Origin: Bradyrhizobium semiaridum
Lineage (GTDB): Bacteria > Pseudomonadota > Alphaproteobacteria > Rhizobiales > Xanthobacteraceae
Reading direction: 5' to 3'
Assembly (NCBI RefSeq): GCF_020329505.1
Contig: NZ_JAGKJJ010000011.1
Location: 1-64,000, forward strand
DNA: 64,000 nt
The notes below the pieces were generated by a model that was given only the letters and a program-made list of their open reading frames with translations, made no database searches and had not been told where the DNA came from. How positions within the stretch are numbered: position 1 is the first letter of the stretch; every line of letters begins with the position of its first letter. This document shows, one piece after another, positions 8,853 to 17,512 of the stretch. The position numbers were made by a program, and so were the translations under genes.

Positions 8853-9299
8853 CGCCTCGCGGGTGCGTTAAGTCAATGAACCGGCTAGGTAATTTCGCGC
8901 ACTCCGGGTAAATACGGAGCTGACTGCTCAATCCTTGGGCCATCAAAATGGATGTCGAAAAGGCAGACTGACTATAGAATAGGCAGATTTGGTGCTTTGG
9001 CTAAATTTCCGGCATCCGATTGTGACGGTGTGCGCGATCATTGGTCGACCAGCTTTCGCCGCCGGCGGCGCCGGGAACACCTTGAAAGCGCCGCGTTCCT
9101 GCGCCATATCGGTGTCGTTGCCCGCGTGAATCGCGGTGCACCACGCGAGCTGCGTGTTCCAAGCCGTCTCAACGGCTTCTGGCTCGCCTTTCAGCTAACC
9201 CCAGCTTGATGCCCCAGACACGCGGGTGTCCCGACGCCCTCGTGCGATCCTGGCCATATCCGGCCGGGACGACGACTGCTTTACGGAAAGAACCACCTT
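8853..9299. other. Divergent intergenic region urtA / helicase gene
   Basis: This ~450-bp stretch upstream of the urtA promoter and before the TTG-started helicase gene shows no convincing gene. An 85-codon frame at 8952-9209 has no domain, no ribosome site and poor codon use. It should hold the enhancer site for urtA and the helicase promoter; a short AGGCAGA motif occurs twice near 8962 and 8982. Confidence 0.6.
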
Positions 9300-10718
9300 T
9301 TGACCTCCTTTCAGGATTTCGGCCTGGCCGATCCCATCGCCCGCGCGCTTCGAGAAGAGAATTATCTCACGCCGACCCCGATCCAGGCCCAGACCATCCC
9401 GCTCGCGCTCACCGGGCGCGACGTGGTCGGCATCGCCCAGACCGGCACCGGCAAGACCGCGTCCTTCGCGCTGCCGATCCTGCACCGGCTGCTCGAGAAC
9501 CGCGTCCGTCCGCAGCCGAAGAGCTGCCGCGTGCTGGTGCTCTCCCCCACCCGCGAGCTGTCCGGGCAGATCCTCGACAGCTTCAACACCTATGGCCGCC
9601 ACATCCGCCTGTCCTCGGCGCTCGCGATCGGCGGCGTACCGATGGGCCGCCAGGTCCGCGCCGTGATGCAAGGCGTCGAAGTTTTGGTGGCCACCCCCGG
9701 CCGCCTGCTCGATCTCGTGCAGAGCAACGGGCTCAAGCTCAACCAGGTCGAGTTCCTGGTGCTCGATGAGGCCGACCGCATGCTGGACATGGGCTTCATC
9801 AACGACATCCGGAAAATCGTCGCCAAGCTGCCGATCCGGCGGCAGACGCTGTTTTTCTCGGCCACCATGCCCAAGGACATCGCCGAGCTCGCCGAGGCGA
9901 TGCTGCGCGACCCGGCCCGCGTCGCGGTGACGCCGGTGTCCTCGACCGCCGACAGGATCGCCCAGCGCGCGATCCAGGTCGATTTCGCGGCAAAGCCGGC
10001 GGTGCTGGCCGAGCTTCTGAAGCAGGAGCCGGTCAATCGCGCCCTGGTCTTCACCCGCACCAAGCACGGCGCCGACAAGGTCGTGAAGACGCTGGCGAAG
10101 GCCGGCATCGAGGCCAATGCGATCCACGGCAACAAGTCGCAGAATCACCGCGAGCGCACGCTGGCGGCGTTCCGCTCCGGCGAGATCCGCACGCTGGTGG
10201 CAACCGACATCGCCGCCCGCGGCATCGACGTCGACGGCATCAGCCATGTGGTGAATTTCGACCTGCCCAACGTGCCCGAAACCTACGTGCACCGCATCGG
10301 CCGCACCGCGCGCGCCGGTGCCGAAGGGGTCGCGATCTCGCTGGTCGCGGGCGCCGAGGAGATCGGCTATCTGCGCGATATCGAGCGGCTGATCCGGATC
10401 ACGGTGCCGCGGGAAGACCGCCGCACGGCCGGCAGCCGCGACGCCGCGGCGCCGGCCCAGGCGCCCCAGCCGCACCGGGGCGGCCGTTCCGCGCCGCGAG
10501 CCCACAATGTCCGTGGGAACGAGGCCGTTCAGAGCGCAAAAGGGCCTCGCCGCCGCCGCCGTCGAGGTGGTAATACTGGCGCGCCGCAGACGAACCGGGG
10601 CGAGTCGCCGCGTCCGTCGCAGGCCGGCAACAGCGAAGGCATCCAGGGCGTCGCCTTCTTGCATCGCGAGAGCCGGCCGAAACCGCAACACAACCGCAAC
10701 AACCGACCGAAGCACTAG
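9300..10718 (+). CDS. rhlE: DEAD-box ATP-dependent RNA helicase, RhlE type
   Basis: This 472-residue helicase has a Q motif at the N-terminus (FGLADPIARAL to TPTPIQAQTIP), motif I AQTGTGKT at 46-53, PTRELSGQI, TPGRLLD, DEAD at 156-159, SAT at 187-189 and HRIGRTARAG in the second RecA domain. A basic tail from about residue 375 contains RRRRRRGG and is typical of RhlE. It unwinds structured RNA, for example during cold growth or ribosome assembly. The start is TTG (TSFQDFGLAD) with ACGGAAAG about 13 nt upstream. infA follows after 24 nt and a cold-shock gene lies beyond it. Confidence 0.94.
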   Translation: MTSFQDFGLADPIARALREENYLTPTPIQAQTIPLALTGRDVVGIAQTGTGKTASFALPILHRLLENRVRPQPKSCRVLVLSPTRELSGQILDSFNTYGRHIRLSSALAIGGVPMGRQVRAVMQGVEVLVATPGRLLDLVQSNGLKLNQVEFLVLDEADRMLDMGFINDIRKIVAKLPIRRQTLFFSATMPKDIAELAEAMLRDPARVAVTPVSSTADRIAQRAIQVDFAAKPAVLAELLKQEPVNRALVFTRTKHGADKVVKTLAKAGIEANAIHGNKSQNHRERTLAAFRSGEIRTLVATDIAARGIDVDGISHVVNFDLPNVPETYVHRIGRTARAGAEGVAISLVAGAEEIGYLRDIERLIRITVPREDRRTAGSRDAAAPAQAPQPHRGGRSAPRAHNVRGNEAVQSAKGPRRRRRRGGNTGAPQTNRGESPRPSQAGNSEGIQGVAFLHRESRPKPQHNRNNRPKH

Positions 10719-10742
10719 CCGTCGCTCGATCTGGAGAACCAT

Positions 10743-11033
10743 ATGGCTAAGGAAGAGCTGATCCAGTTCGAAGGACTGGTGACCGAAATCCTCCCCGACG
10801 CTCGTTACCGGGTGCAACTCGATGCCGGACACGAGATCGTCGCCTACACCGCCGGCAAGATGAAGAAGAACCGGATCAAGACGCTGGCCGGCGACCGCGT
10901 CACGATCGAAATGTCGCCCTACGACCTCGAAAAGGGCCGGCTGATCTTCCGCCACAAGGACGAGCGGCCGAGCACGCCCGGCGGTCCGCCGCGGGGCGGA
11001 CCGCAGCGCGGCGGCCAGTTCCGCCGCCGCTAA
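10743..11033 (+). CDS. infA: Translation initiation factor IF-1 with Gly/Pro/Arg-rich tail
   Basis: Residues 1-72 are a complete IF-1 S1-like OB fold ([57 protein letters not shown]). Canonical IF-1 ends near residue 72; here about 24 more residues, rich in Gly, Pro and Arg ([17 protein letters not shown]), follow. IF-1 binds the 30S A-site and, as an OB-fold RNA chaperone, resembles cold-shock proteins. The gene lies 24 nt after the RhlE-type helicase, clearly in one operon. It may be a second IF-1 copy beside a standard 72-residue one elsewhere (inference). GGAGAACC precedes the ATG. Confidence 0.92.
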   Translation: MAKEELIQFEGLVTEILPDARYRVQLDAGHEIVAYTAGKMKKNRIKTLAGDRVTIEMSPYDLEKGRLIFRHKDERPSTPGGPPRGGPQRGGQFRRR

Positions 11034-11087
11034 CGCGGGACGTTGCAACTGCTGCGCGCATGACGGCTCGATGTCATGCATGATAAT

Positions 11088-11107
11088 GGCCGGCGTCCGC
11101 GCCGGCC
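11088..11107 (+). terminator. GC-rich hairpin after infA
   Basis: GGCCGGCG and CGCCGGCC form an 8-bp stem with a TCCG tetraloop, 54 nt after the infA stop. It is followed by AAAAAA rather than a T-run, so it is not a textbook terminator on the plus strand. It may end the helicase-infA transcript or block antisense entry. Confidence 0.5.
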
Positions 11108-11301
11108 AAAAAATCGCGCACGTCAGGATTGTTTTGAGGCCTTCTATCGAATAATATCCTACCCATCGATTTTCGGCCGGACGACATTAGCTAATACCGG
11201 TACAGCCGGTTCAGACGCTGACGACCCTTCCAAAAATTCGATCTCACCACCCCGCCCACCAGCGGGTCTTGAACTTGTATATCTGAGAAGGGACTACCCA
11301 C

Positions 11302-11514
11302 GTGAGCATGGGAACCGTGAAGTGGTTTAACGCAACCAAGGGCTACGGCTTCATCCAGCCGGATGAAGGCGGCAACGACGTGTTCGTGCACATCAGCGCC
11401 GTCGAGCGCGCCGGTCTTGGCACCCTGCGTGAAGGCCAGAAGATCTCCTACGAGATCGTGGCTGACCGCCGCTCGGGCAAATCCTCGGCCGACAATCTCC
11501 GCGCCGCTGGATAA
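11302..11514 (+). CDS. Cold-shock protein (CspA family)
   Basis: This 70-residue single cold-shock domain has both nucleic-acid-binding motifs, KGYGFIQP (RNP1) and DVFVHISAV (RNP2). It is an RNA/ssDNA chaperone. The start is GTG at 11302, because GAAGGGA ends 9 nt before it; the ATG at 11308 would leave about 15 nt. The 268-bp gap before it can supply the long 5' leader common in csp mRNAs. It ends with a strong hairpin terminator. It follows the RhlE and IF-1 genes, which act in the same process. Confidence 0.95.
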   Translation: MSMGTVKWFNATKGYGFIQPDEGGNDVFVHISAVERAGLGTLREGQKISYEIVADRRSGKSSADNLRAAG

Positions 11515-11573
11515 GCCGATTTCCTGCCGGGCGTGAGCCCCGGGAAATTGCCTTAGGCAACGTCAACGCAATG

Positions 11574-11599
11574 ATGGCCGCTCCTTCGGGGGCGGCCAT
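11574..11599 (+). terminator. Terminator of the cold-shock gene
   Basis: ATGGCCGCTCC pairs with GGGGCGGCCAT (one G-T wobble) around a TTCG-type loop, followed by TCTTGTTT. It lies 60 nt after the csp stop and also faces the end of the convergent pilus gene at 11657. Confidence 0.8.
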
Positions 11600-11656
11600 T
11601 CTTGTTTGGATGTTCGGATCGTGCCGTCAGGGATCGCGAATGAAGCCCCAGCGCCG

Positions 11657-12295
11657 TCACGTCGTCGGACAGGGCGTAATGGTTCCCGAGGCCGGCGTCG
11701 GATAGATCACGCATTGCGATTGCCGCGGGCGGGTGTAGGCGACGTCGCTGAGGTTGATGCCGGTCTTGCCCATCACATAGCCGACCGCCGGCTTGTAGGT
11801 GTAGCTGACCTCGCTGAAGATCAGAAAGGTGTTCGGGATCAGCAGCGCCGACGGAATGACGCTGGTGACGTCCTGCCCGCTGGCGCGCGTCGACGTCGTC
11901 AGCGTCGCCGTCGTGGAGCCGCTGGCAATCGTCGCGGCCTTGCTCCACTTCACCTTAGCGACCTTCGTCGCGTCGACAAAGACCTCCGACAGCTGGGCTT
12001 TGGTCGGCGTCGCATCGTAGGGCATCATGATGCCGATGCTGGCGCTGAAGAAGCTGGTGAGATCGCTGTCCGCCACCGATTGCGACTGCGAGGCGAGGTC
12101 GGACAGCGTGCGCGCCATCAGCGTCACCTTGCGGTCGACCGCGATGCCCGACGAGAACTCGACGGTGCCGAAGAACAGCACCAGCATCACCGGCAGGATC
12201 ATGGCGAATTCGACGGCGGCAAGGCCCCGGCGATCGCTCTTGAACGTGATGAGGGCGCGCAGAAACGCGGGCAGCATTTTCGTGAACTCGCTCAT
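11657..12295 (-). CDS. TadE/TadG-family pseudopilin-like pilus assembly protein
   Basis: This 212-residue protein has a type IV class III prepilin-like leader: after a short basic N-terminus comes DRRG|LAAVEF, with the predicted cleavage after G24, Glu at +5 and Phe at +6, followed by one hydrophobic segment (AMILPVMLVLFFGTVEF). The rest is an extracytoplasmic domain ending with two Cys. The ATG at 12295 overlaps the stop of the upstream TadE gene (ATGA), which decides the start; another ATG lies at 12301. It is probably a minor pseudopilin of the Tad system, TadG-like by position, processed by CpaA. Confidence 0.85.
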   Translation of the reverse strand: MSEFTKMLPAFLRALITFKSDRRGLAAVEFAMILPVMLVLFFGTVEFSSGIAVDRKVTLMARTLSDLASQSQSVADSDLTSFFSASIGIMMPYDATPTKAQLSEVFVDATKVAKVKWSKAATIASGSTTATLTTSTRASGQDVTSVIPSALLIPNTFLIFSEVSYTYKPAVGYVMGKTGINLSDVAYTRPRQSQCVIYPTPASGTITPCPTT

Positions 12296-12843
12296 GAGCA
12301 TGTCGTACCGGACGCGCCGGAGGGTTCGTTTTTGAATGCCGCGCTCGCGGTCAGCAGCCGCTTGCCGTTGGGAAGGTTGGCGACGTTGAAGCCGAGATTG
12401 GTGACGAACAGCGGCCATTGATAGAACAGCCGCACCACGACGACGTCACCTTGACTGCCCGGACACCATTTCACCTGGCTGGGATCGAGTATGGGCACGA
12501 TGTTGACGGCGCTGAAGCCGTTGTTGGGATAGCTGCGTACGTCGACATAGATTCCGTTGGTACAGTCGAACAGGGCGCTGATCTTGTTGCAGACATAGTC
12601 CTTGAACTGTCCCTGGGTGTAGGCCGCGTTCTGCGCCTGGCCGGTCATGATCATGCGCGCGGAGTCCTGCGTCACGGTCTCGAGCACCTGGCCGGCGAAG
12701 AACACCATCGCGATCTCGATGATCGCGAACAGCAGCGCGAAGAACAGCGGCGCCACGAGCGCGAATTCGACCACGGCCGAACCGCGGCGGTTACGGCGAA
12801 AGCGGCGCAGGAGGTGGAAGAAGGAACGGGCGGGCAACGGCAT
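12292..12843 (-). CDS. TadE-like minor pilin
   Basis: This 183-residue protein has RRNRRG|SAVVEF near its N-terminus, predicted to be cleaved after G21, with Glu at +5 and Phe at +6. One membrane segment (LVAPLFFALLFAIIEIAMVFF) follows. The remaining 130 residues carry several Cys, consistent with a disulfide-stabilised periplasmic domain. It is translationally coupled to the next TadE/G-type gene by a 4-nt overlap. Both lie 6 kb upstream of the main flp-cpa block, on the opposite strand. Confidence 0.88.
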   Translation of the reverse strand: MPLPARSFFHLLRRFRRNRRGSAVVEFALVAPLFFALLFAIIEIAMVFFAGQVLETVTQDSARMIMTGQAQNAAYTQGQFKDYVCNKISALFDCTNGIYVDVRSYPNNGFSAVNIVPILDPSQVKWCPGSQGDVVVVRLFYQWPLFVTNLGFNVANLPNGKRLLTASAAFKNEPSGASGTTCS

Positions 12844-13010
12844 TAACGACCCCGGAACTGCATGGCGGCAACAACTACCGAAAACTCATTGTTGAAGTGT
12901 TTCGCCGGATCGAGACAGAATGACCCGATCCGTTAGGCCGGTGTTAACCATGCAGTGTGGATCGCGCTGCGATCGGCCCATGCGCCTTGCGGCGCCGGGA
13001 CGGCAGCGCG

Positions 13011-13520
13011 TCAGTTGGTGGGCTTACCCGCGGCGGCGCCCGAGCCGGAGGCTTGGCTGCTCAGCGAGCCCGCCTGGTCCATCGTCGCCTTGAAGTAGGT
13101 CTCGCCGTCGCCGAGGGTGACGCGGCGCTGGCAGACCGGCATGCAGCTGTAGGTCTCGCGGTCGACGCCGCGATAGACCGTGACGAGCTGGTCGGTCGGA
13201 CCCTCAACCTGGATCTGGCGATCGACCAGCACCTGTCCGGTGCGGTCGAGTGCGATGAAATTGGTTGCTCCATAGCCCTTGCCGGTGACCACGACGACGC
13301 CGCCATTCTGCAGCGTGACGTCGGCGATCAGGGGATTGCCGACCACGATCGTGGCAATGCCTGATGGCAGCTTGACGAGCTTGGCCTGGTCGACATTGAC
13401 CGCGATCCGGTCGGGATCGGGCGCAGCCATCGAGACGGCGGGCCAAAGCAGCATGGCTGCGGCCGCGAAGATGAATCCAACGCGCGTGACGGCGCGAATA
13501 CGCTGGGACTGAAACGACAT
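13011..13520 (-). CDS. Pilus-formation protein with secretin N-terminal domain (CpaC N-domain-like)
   Basis: This 169-residue exported protein has a signal peptide (VGFIFAAAAMLLWPAVSMAAP). The mature part matches the N-terminal domain of CpaC/RcpA secretins: DRIAVNVDQAKLVKLP, IVVGNPLIADVTL and GKGYGATNFIALDRTG. The same pattern occurs in the full secretin of this window (20436-21932), but here no secretin barrel follows. A CMPVC pair in the C-terminal third could form a disulfide. It may assist secretin assembly or act at the periplasmic face of the Tad machine (inference). The TadE-like genes follow on the same strand after 167 bp. Confidence 0.85.
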   Translation of the reverse strand: MSFQSQRIRAVTRVGFIFAAAAMLLWPAVSMAAPDPDRIAVNVDQAKLVKLPSGIATIVVGNPLIADVTLQNGGVVVVTGKGYGATNFIALDRTGQVLVDRQIQVEGPTDQLVTVYRGVDRETYSCMPVCQRRVTLGDGETYFKATMDQAGSLSSQASGSGAAAGKPTN

Positions 13521-13684
13521 ACTCTACCCCGGGACGTTGACAAGCCGGCAAAAGCGATACGCAGCGGACCGGCGCCCGACAGCGGCGAATCTGACGGGAA
13601 TTCATTTAAGAAGAGCAAAAATCGGCCCGCGAATTGCGCGGATGGACCAACTTGCCCGGCGCTCACGCGAGCTGCCGGGCAGCC

Positions 13685-14944
13685 TCACCGCTCGGCAATC
13701 GCCGGACTGAGCCGCAGCGGCGGCTCCGCGGTTGCGTGCTGGCGGCGCAGCACGACCACGATCAGCGCCATCGTCAGCAGCGGCGCGAACCTGCTCGCGG
13801 CGATCAGTGCCGGCGGGCTGATCGTCGGCACCAGCCACAGCATCAGCGCGAATGTCCAGCGCCATGACGGCGGGGATTGCGCCGCCGTCAGCCAATAGGC
13901 CGCGGCCACCACCAACAGCGCCTGGTCGTAGGGCCCGGAATGCGGCGCGGCGAGCACCGTGGCGGCGAGGAAGACCACCAGCTTCTCCCGCGTGCCGAGC
14001 CGCGAGCGAAACGCGACGATGACGGAGCCGGCGGCGAACAGGATGGCGGCCAGTTGCAGCGCCGAGGCCAGCCGCTGCGGCGCGCCGAGCAGCACCGTGC
14101 AGGTATAGACGCTGTTGCCCCACATCCGGCCGTACTCGATCCACTTGGCATCGGGGCTGATCAGGTTCTGGACGATGACGGGTAACCAGCGCAGCCAGAG
14201 GTCCCAGCCGAAGATCAATCCGCTCGCTGCCGCCAGCGCCAGCGCCGAGAGGCCGGACGCCCACAGCGTACGCCATTGCCCCGCCGCGACCAGGGCCAGC
14301 GGCACCAGAATGCAGAATTGCGGCTTGAACGTCAGCAGCCCGAGGACCAATCCGCCCAGCGTCGGCCGGCTGTCGAGCAGCCGCAATCCGCCGACGATCA
14401 GCGCGGCCACCAGGAACACGAGCTGGCCGTCGATCACGTTGATGACGGAGCCCGGACACAGCAGCACGATCGCGAGCACGACGCCGTAGGCCGCCCAGCC
14501 ATCACCCCTCGACCGCAAGGCGAGCGCCAGAAGGCCTGCGCTGACGAGCTGGAATGCGACATAGGCGCCAAAGAAGCCCAGCGGCGCGAACGGCAGCAGC
14601 AGCACCAGGAAGCTCGGCGGATAGGCCCAGGGCCGAAACGCCAGCGGCTGCGACAGCCAATCGGCAAAGGACCCGTTGAGGAATGCAGTGAAGCGGTCGC
14701 CGTCGAACAGCAGCGCCTCGTGGCCATCGAGCACCGCGCGGATCGCGCCGTAGAACACCATCCAGTCGGTGCCGAGCGTGTTGTGGTCGAACCCGATCGT
14801 GCCGGGATGGTGGATGGTCGTGACCAGAAGCGCCACCGCGTAGAACGAAGTGACCACGCCGGCGATGAACACGACCATCGGCGGCCGCAGGACCGGCGCA
14901 CTGATCGGCGGCGAGGCAGGAGGGTTGTTCATCGCACGATCCAT
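13685..14944 (-). CDS. Glycosyltransferase 87 (DUF2029) family membrane protein
   Basis: This 419-residue protein has about nine to ten hydrophobic segments. The first loop holds TDWMVFYGAIRAVLDG followed by WAYPPSFLVLLLPFAPL, the pattern of GT87/DUF2029 mannosyltransferase-like GT-C proteins that use polyprenyl-phosphate sugars. The start MDRAMNNPPASPP overlaps the preceding acyltransferase stop by one base (TGATG); longer readings upstream are only the antisense frame of that gene. It is the third gene of an overlapping set (17489 to 13685) that probably builds or decorates a surface glycan. The sugar and acceptor are unknown. Confidence 0.82.
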   Translation of the reverse strand: MDRAMNNPPASPPISAPVLRPPMVVFIAGVVTSFYAVALLVTTIHHPGTIGFDHNTLGTDWMVFYGAIRAVLDGHEALLFDGDRFTAFLNGSFADWLSQPLAFRPWAYPPSFLVLLLPFAPLGFFGAYVAFQLVSAGLLALALRSRGDGWAAYGVVLAIVLLCPGSVINVIDGQLVFLVAALIVGGLRLLDSRPTLGGLVLGLLTFKPQFCILVPLALVAAGQWRTLWASGLSALALAAASGLIFGWDLWLRWLPVIVQNLISPDAKWIEYGRMWGNSVYTCTVLLGAPQRLASALQLAAILFAAGSVIVAFRSRLGTREKLVVFLAATVLAAPHSGPYDQALLVVAAAYWLTAAQSPPSWRWTFALMLWLVPTISPPALIAASRFAPLLTMALIVVVLRRQHATAEPPLRLSPAIAER

Positions 14945-16020
14945 CACGTGGTGGTGACAACGGCTTTCGGCCCGCGGCCCGCCGCGGCAAGCGCATGGCC
15001 CAGCCGAATGAAGTGGCGCTCGATCCTCGGTTCGATCAGATAGACGCTGAATGCCAGCGACGCCGCCGACGCCAGCAGGAACAGCGGCATCGTATCCAGC
15101 GTAACGGCGGAGACGATCGCCGACACGACCGCGAAGTGGATCAGGTAGATGGCGTAGGAGTGCCGGCCCAGCAGCGCCATCCACGACAGCGAGACATTCG
15201 AGAGCAGGACCACGAACGCGATCGCGGCCAGCACGAGCAGCTCCGCGCCCCATGTCGAGACCAGCGCCGCGCCGGCCAGCAGCAGCGCTCCAACAACCGG
15301 CCTGCCTTTCAGCTCGACGACATCATACATCAGGATGCCGAATGCGAAGCAGATGATCTGGCGCGGCAGCCATGAGGTCGAGATGCCGTCGGCGAGGTAG
15401 GCGTGGCTGCCCGGCAGCGACGCCGCCAGCCACGGCGTCACGTAGTGATCGGCGGCGAGCTGGCCGGCGACCGCGACCAAAGCGAGCAGCGCGTAGCACT
15501 GTATCGGGCCATTGGGCCGCCGAAACAGATAGAGCAACAGCGGAAACACGAGATAGAACTGCATCTCGACCGCGATGCTCCAGCCACCCGGCACGACCGA
15601 ATTGTAGGCGGTGACGCTGGTCCAGTGCAGGAACAGGAAGGTGAGCAGCACGTCCGAAGCGCTGACGCCGTCAGGCGCGAAGTTCCTGATCCCCTGGCCC
15701 CTCGTCAGCAGCAGATAGAAGACGATGGCGATCCAGAACAGCGGCACGATCCTGAACACGCGCCGGATATAGAACGAACGGGCCGCGGCGAGATCGACCG
15801 TGCGGCCGAAGGTCAGCATCATGGTGTAGCCGCTGACCATGAAGAACAGCGGCACACCGAGCTCGCCGCAGCGCTGCGCGAACCAGGCGAGCGCGGGGCT
15901 GGCGGTCCTGGCCTCCTCCTGGCAATGCACCAGGACGACCATCAGGATGGCCATGCCGCGCAACAGATCGAGCGAGGCATTGCGCCGCGTCGCTGCGCCG
16001 CCGGTCGCATCGACGCTCAT
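14944..16020 (-). CDS. Acyltransferase 3 family (OafA/YrhL-like) membrane O-acyltransferase
   Basis: This 358-residue protein has about ten membrane segments. It contains the family start LDLLRGMAILMVVLVHCQE (the RGxA and catalytic-His region), GVPLFFMVSGY and IRRVFRIVPLFW with the conserved Arg residues. These enzymes transfer acetyl or other acyl groups to sugars of surface polysaccharides, lipids or Nod factors. It overlaps the upstream gene by 4 nt (ATGA) and the downstream GT87 gene by 1 nt, so all three are co-translated. The variant HCQEE replaces the more common H-x-R-x-F stretch. Confidence 0.9.
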   Translation of the reverse strand: MSVDATGGAATRRNASLDLLRGMAILMVVLVHCQEEARTASPALAWFAQRCGELGVPLFFMVSGYTMMLTFGRTVDLAAARSFYIRRVFRIVPLFWIAIVFYLLLTRGQGIRNFAPDGVSASDVLLTFLFLHWTSVTAYNSVVPGGWSIAVEMQFYLVFPLLLYLFRRPNGPIQCYALLALVAVAGQLAADHYVTPWLAASLPGSHAYLADGISTSWLPRQIICFAFGILMYDVVELKGRPVVGALLLAGAALVSTWGAELLVLAAIAFVVLLSNVSLSWMALLGRHSYAIYLIHFAVVSAIVSAVTLDTMPLFLLASAASLAFSVYLIEPRIERHFIRLGHALAAAGRGPKAVVTTT

Positions 16021-17489
16021 TTCAGAACACCGGGATTGGCAAGCTCGCTGCCGGTGCGGACATGCACCACGGCGTCGCCGTCGGCGTAGATGCGCCGCCA
16101 GCCACCGAGGCGATCGAGCACCTGCACGGCAGGCGTCGCCGGCTCGAGCATCACCGCGTCGATGTCATAGGTCTTGAGCAGGCCGAGGAAACCGTCGACG
16201 TCCTTGAGCTGGAGCGCGCGGTAATAGTTCATCTCGAACTTCTCGCCGTAGAGCTCGGCGCGGCCGTCGACGAACACCGGCACCTGCCGCCAGATCAAAT
16301 AACCGCCGAACGGCAGGTCGTTGAGCACGCGCTTGACGCCGTGCGCCTTGAGGGCGTCCACCGCCGCCACGGGCGACTGGGCCGCCGGCGGCGCGATGTC
16401 CTGGCGTGCCGCAACGGCAACGGTCGAGGCGCAGAGCCCGGCAACCAGCAGCGCCATGGGCACGGCCTGCAATCGCACGGCGGCGGCGCCGCGCCAACCG
16501 AACTGGGCTGCCATCGGCGTGAGCACGACGAGCGGCAACAGCAGCGCGAAGACCTCGATGTTCCTGGTGTGCGACAGCACCATGTGGAGCAGCCCCAGCA
16601 CCAGCGCGATCCGCGGCGGCGGCAGCCGGACGCCGCAATAGAGCGCGCCGCCGATCAGGCCGAGCAGCGCCAGCTCGAGCGGCCCGATGCGGCCGAAATC
16701 GGCCGGCATCCACTCCGCGATCAGACGCAGCAGCTCGCCGAGGCTGAGGATCTTCAGCGACGCCAGGATCGAGCCCCAGCCGTAGGGCGTCACGCAGCAG
16801 GCAACCAGCGCGCCGATCCCGAACGCGGTCCAGCGCAGCGCCAGCGGCAGCCGCTGCTCCGGGGCGGCATTCCAGAGCGCATCGAGCGCGAAGGCGCCGA
16901 GCAGCACCAGGCCGAACAGGAATCCGCCGTGCAGATTAGCCCACAGCGCAATCAGCGGCAGCAGCCAGAACGAGGGCGCCTCGCGCCGCTCGCTGGCGCT
17001 CATCAGGCTGTACGTCCACAGGATCATGACCGGCAGCACCAGCACATGCGGACGGGCGAGCAGATGCCCGCAGGCCAGCATCAGCGCCACCAGCGCGACG
17101 AGGCTGGCATGAAGCGCCGGCATGCGGCGGCTGAGGATATCGGTGAGCAGCGCGACGGCGGCGGCGATGCAGGCCGCGGCCAGCGCCGCCGGACCGGCCC
17201 ATCCGGCCAGATCATAGGCCTTGGCAAACAGAACCTGCGACAGCCAGGACGACGACAGCCAGGGCTCGCCGGCCTTGGTGAAGGAATAGATGTCGACGGT
17301 CGGCAGCGCGCGGTGGTCGAGGATCCAGCGCCCCACCGCGATCTGCCAGTAGCTGTCGGAATCGGCCAGCAGCCTGACGCCGACGATCAGGAGCGCCGCA
17401 TAGACGCCGCACGCCATCCAGCACCAGGCCGGCACCGCGCTGAATAGGGATGCCCTCTGCTGCGGGATGGTTGCGGTTTCAGAGCCCAT
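16017..17489 (-). CDS. Polytopic membrane protein, GT-C glycosyltransferase-like
   Basis: This 490-residue protein has around ten hydrophobic segments and a ~100-residue soluble C-terminus. The first loop contains DSDSYWQIAVGRWILDH, VDIYSFTKAGEPW and SSWLSQ, a pattern shared with uncharacterised PMT-like GT-C proteins whose acidic residues sit in the first extracytoplasmic loop. The C-terminal part (FGGYLIWRQVPVFVDGRAEL) resembles the tail of the same families. It is the first gene of a three-gene overlapping operon with the acyltransferase and GT87 genes. A lipid-linked-sugar glycosyltransferase role is inferred; the specificity is unknown. Confidence 0.7.
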   Translation of the reverse strand: MGSETATIPQQRASLFSAVPAWCWMACGVYAALLIVGVRLLADSDSYWQIAVGRWILDHRALPTVDIYSFTKAGEPWLSSSWLSQVLFAKAYDLAGWAGPAALAAACIAAAVALLTDILSRRMPALHASLVALVALMLACGHLLARPHVLVLPVMILWTYSLMSASERREAPSFWLLPLIALWANLHGGFLFGLVLLGAFALDALWNAAPEQRLPLALRWTAFGIGALVACCVTPYGWGSILASLKILSLGELLRLIAEWMPADFGRIGPLELALLGLIGGALYCGVRLPPPRIALVLGLLHMVLSHTRNIEVFALLLPLVVLTPMAAQFGWRGAAAVRLQAVPMALLVAGLCASTVAVAARQDIAPPAAQSPVAAVDALKAHGVKRVLNDLPFGGYLIWRQVPVFVDGRAELYGEKFEMNYYRALQLKDVDGFLGLLKTYDIDAVMLEPATPAVQVLDRLGGWRRIYADGDAVVHVRTGSELANPGVLK

Positions 17490-17512
17490 GGCGACAAACG
17501 CCGATCAGCGCG

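Noticed and set aside
8952..9209. 85-codon plus-strand frame
   Set aside because: No ribosome site, no recognisable domain, codon use unlike the neighbours, and it falls in the urtA/helicase control region.
11088..11113. Canonical rho-independent terminator after infA
   Set aside because: The stem is perfect, but the following run is A, not T, on the coding strand, so it was kept only as a low-confidence hairpin.
14945..15253. Upstream extension of the GT87 frame
   Set aside because: It lies inside the acyltransferase gene in another frame; the TGATG junction at 14944 gives the natural start.
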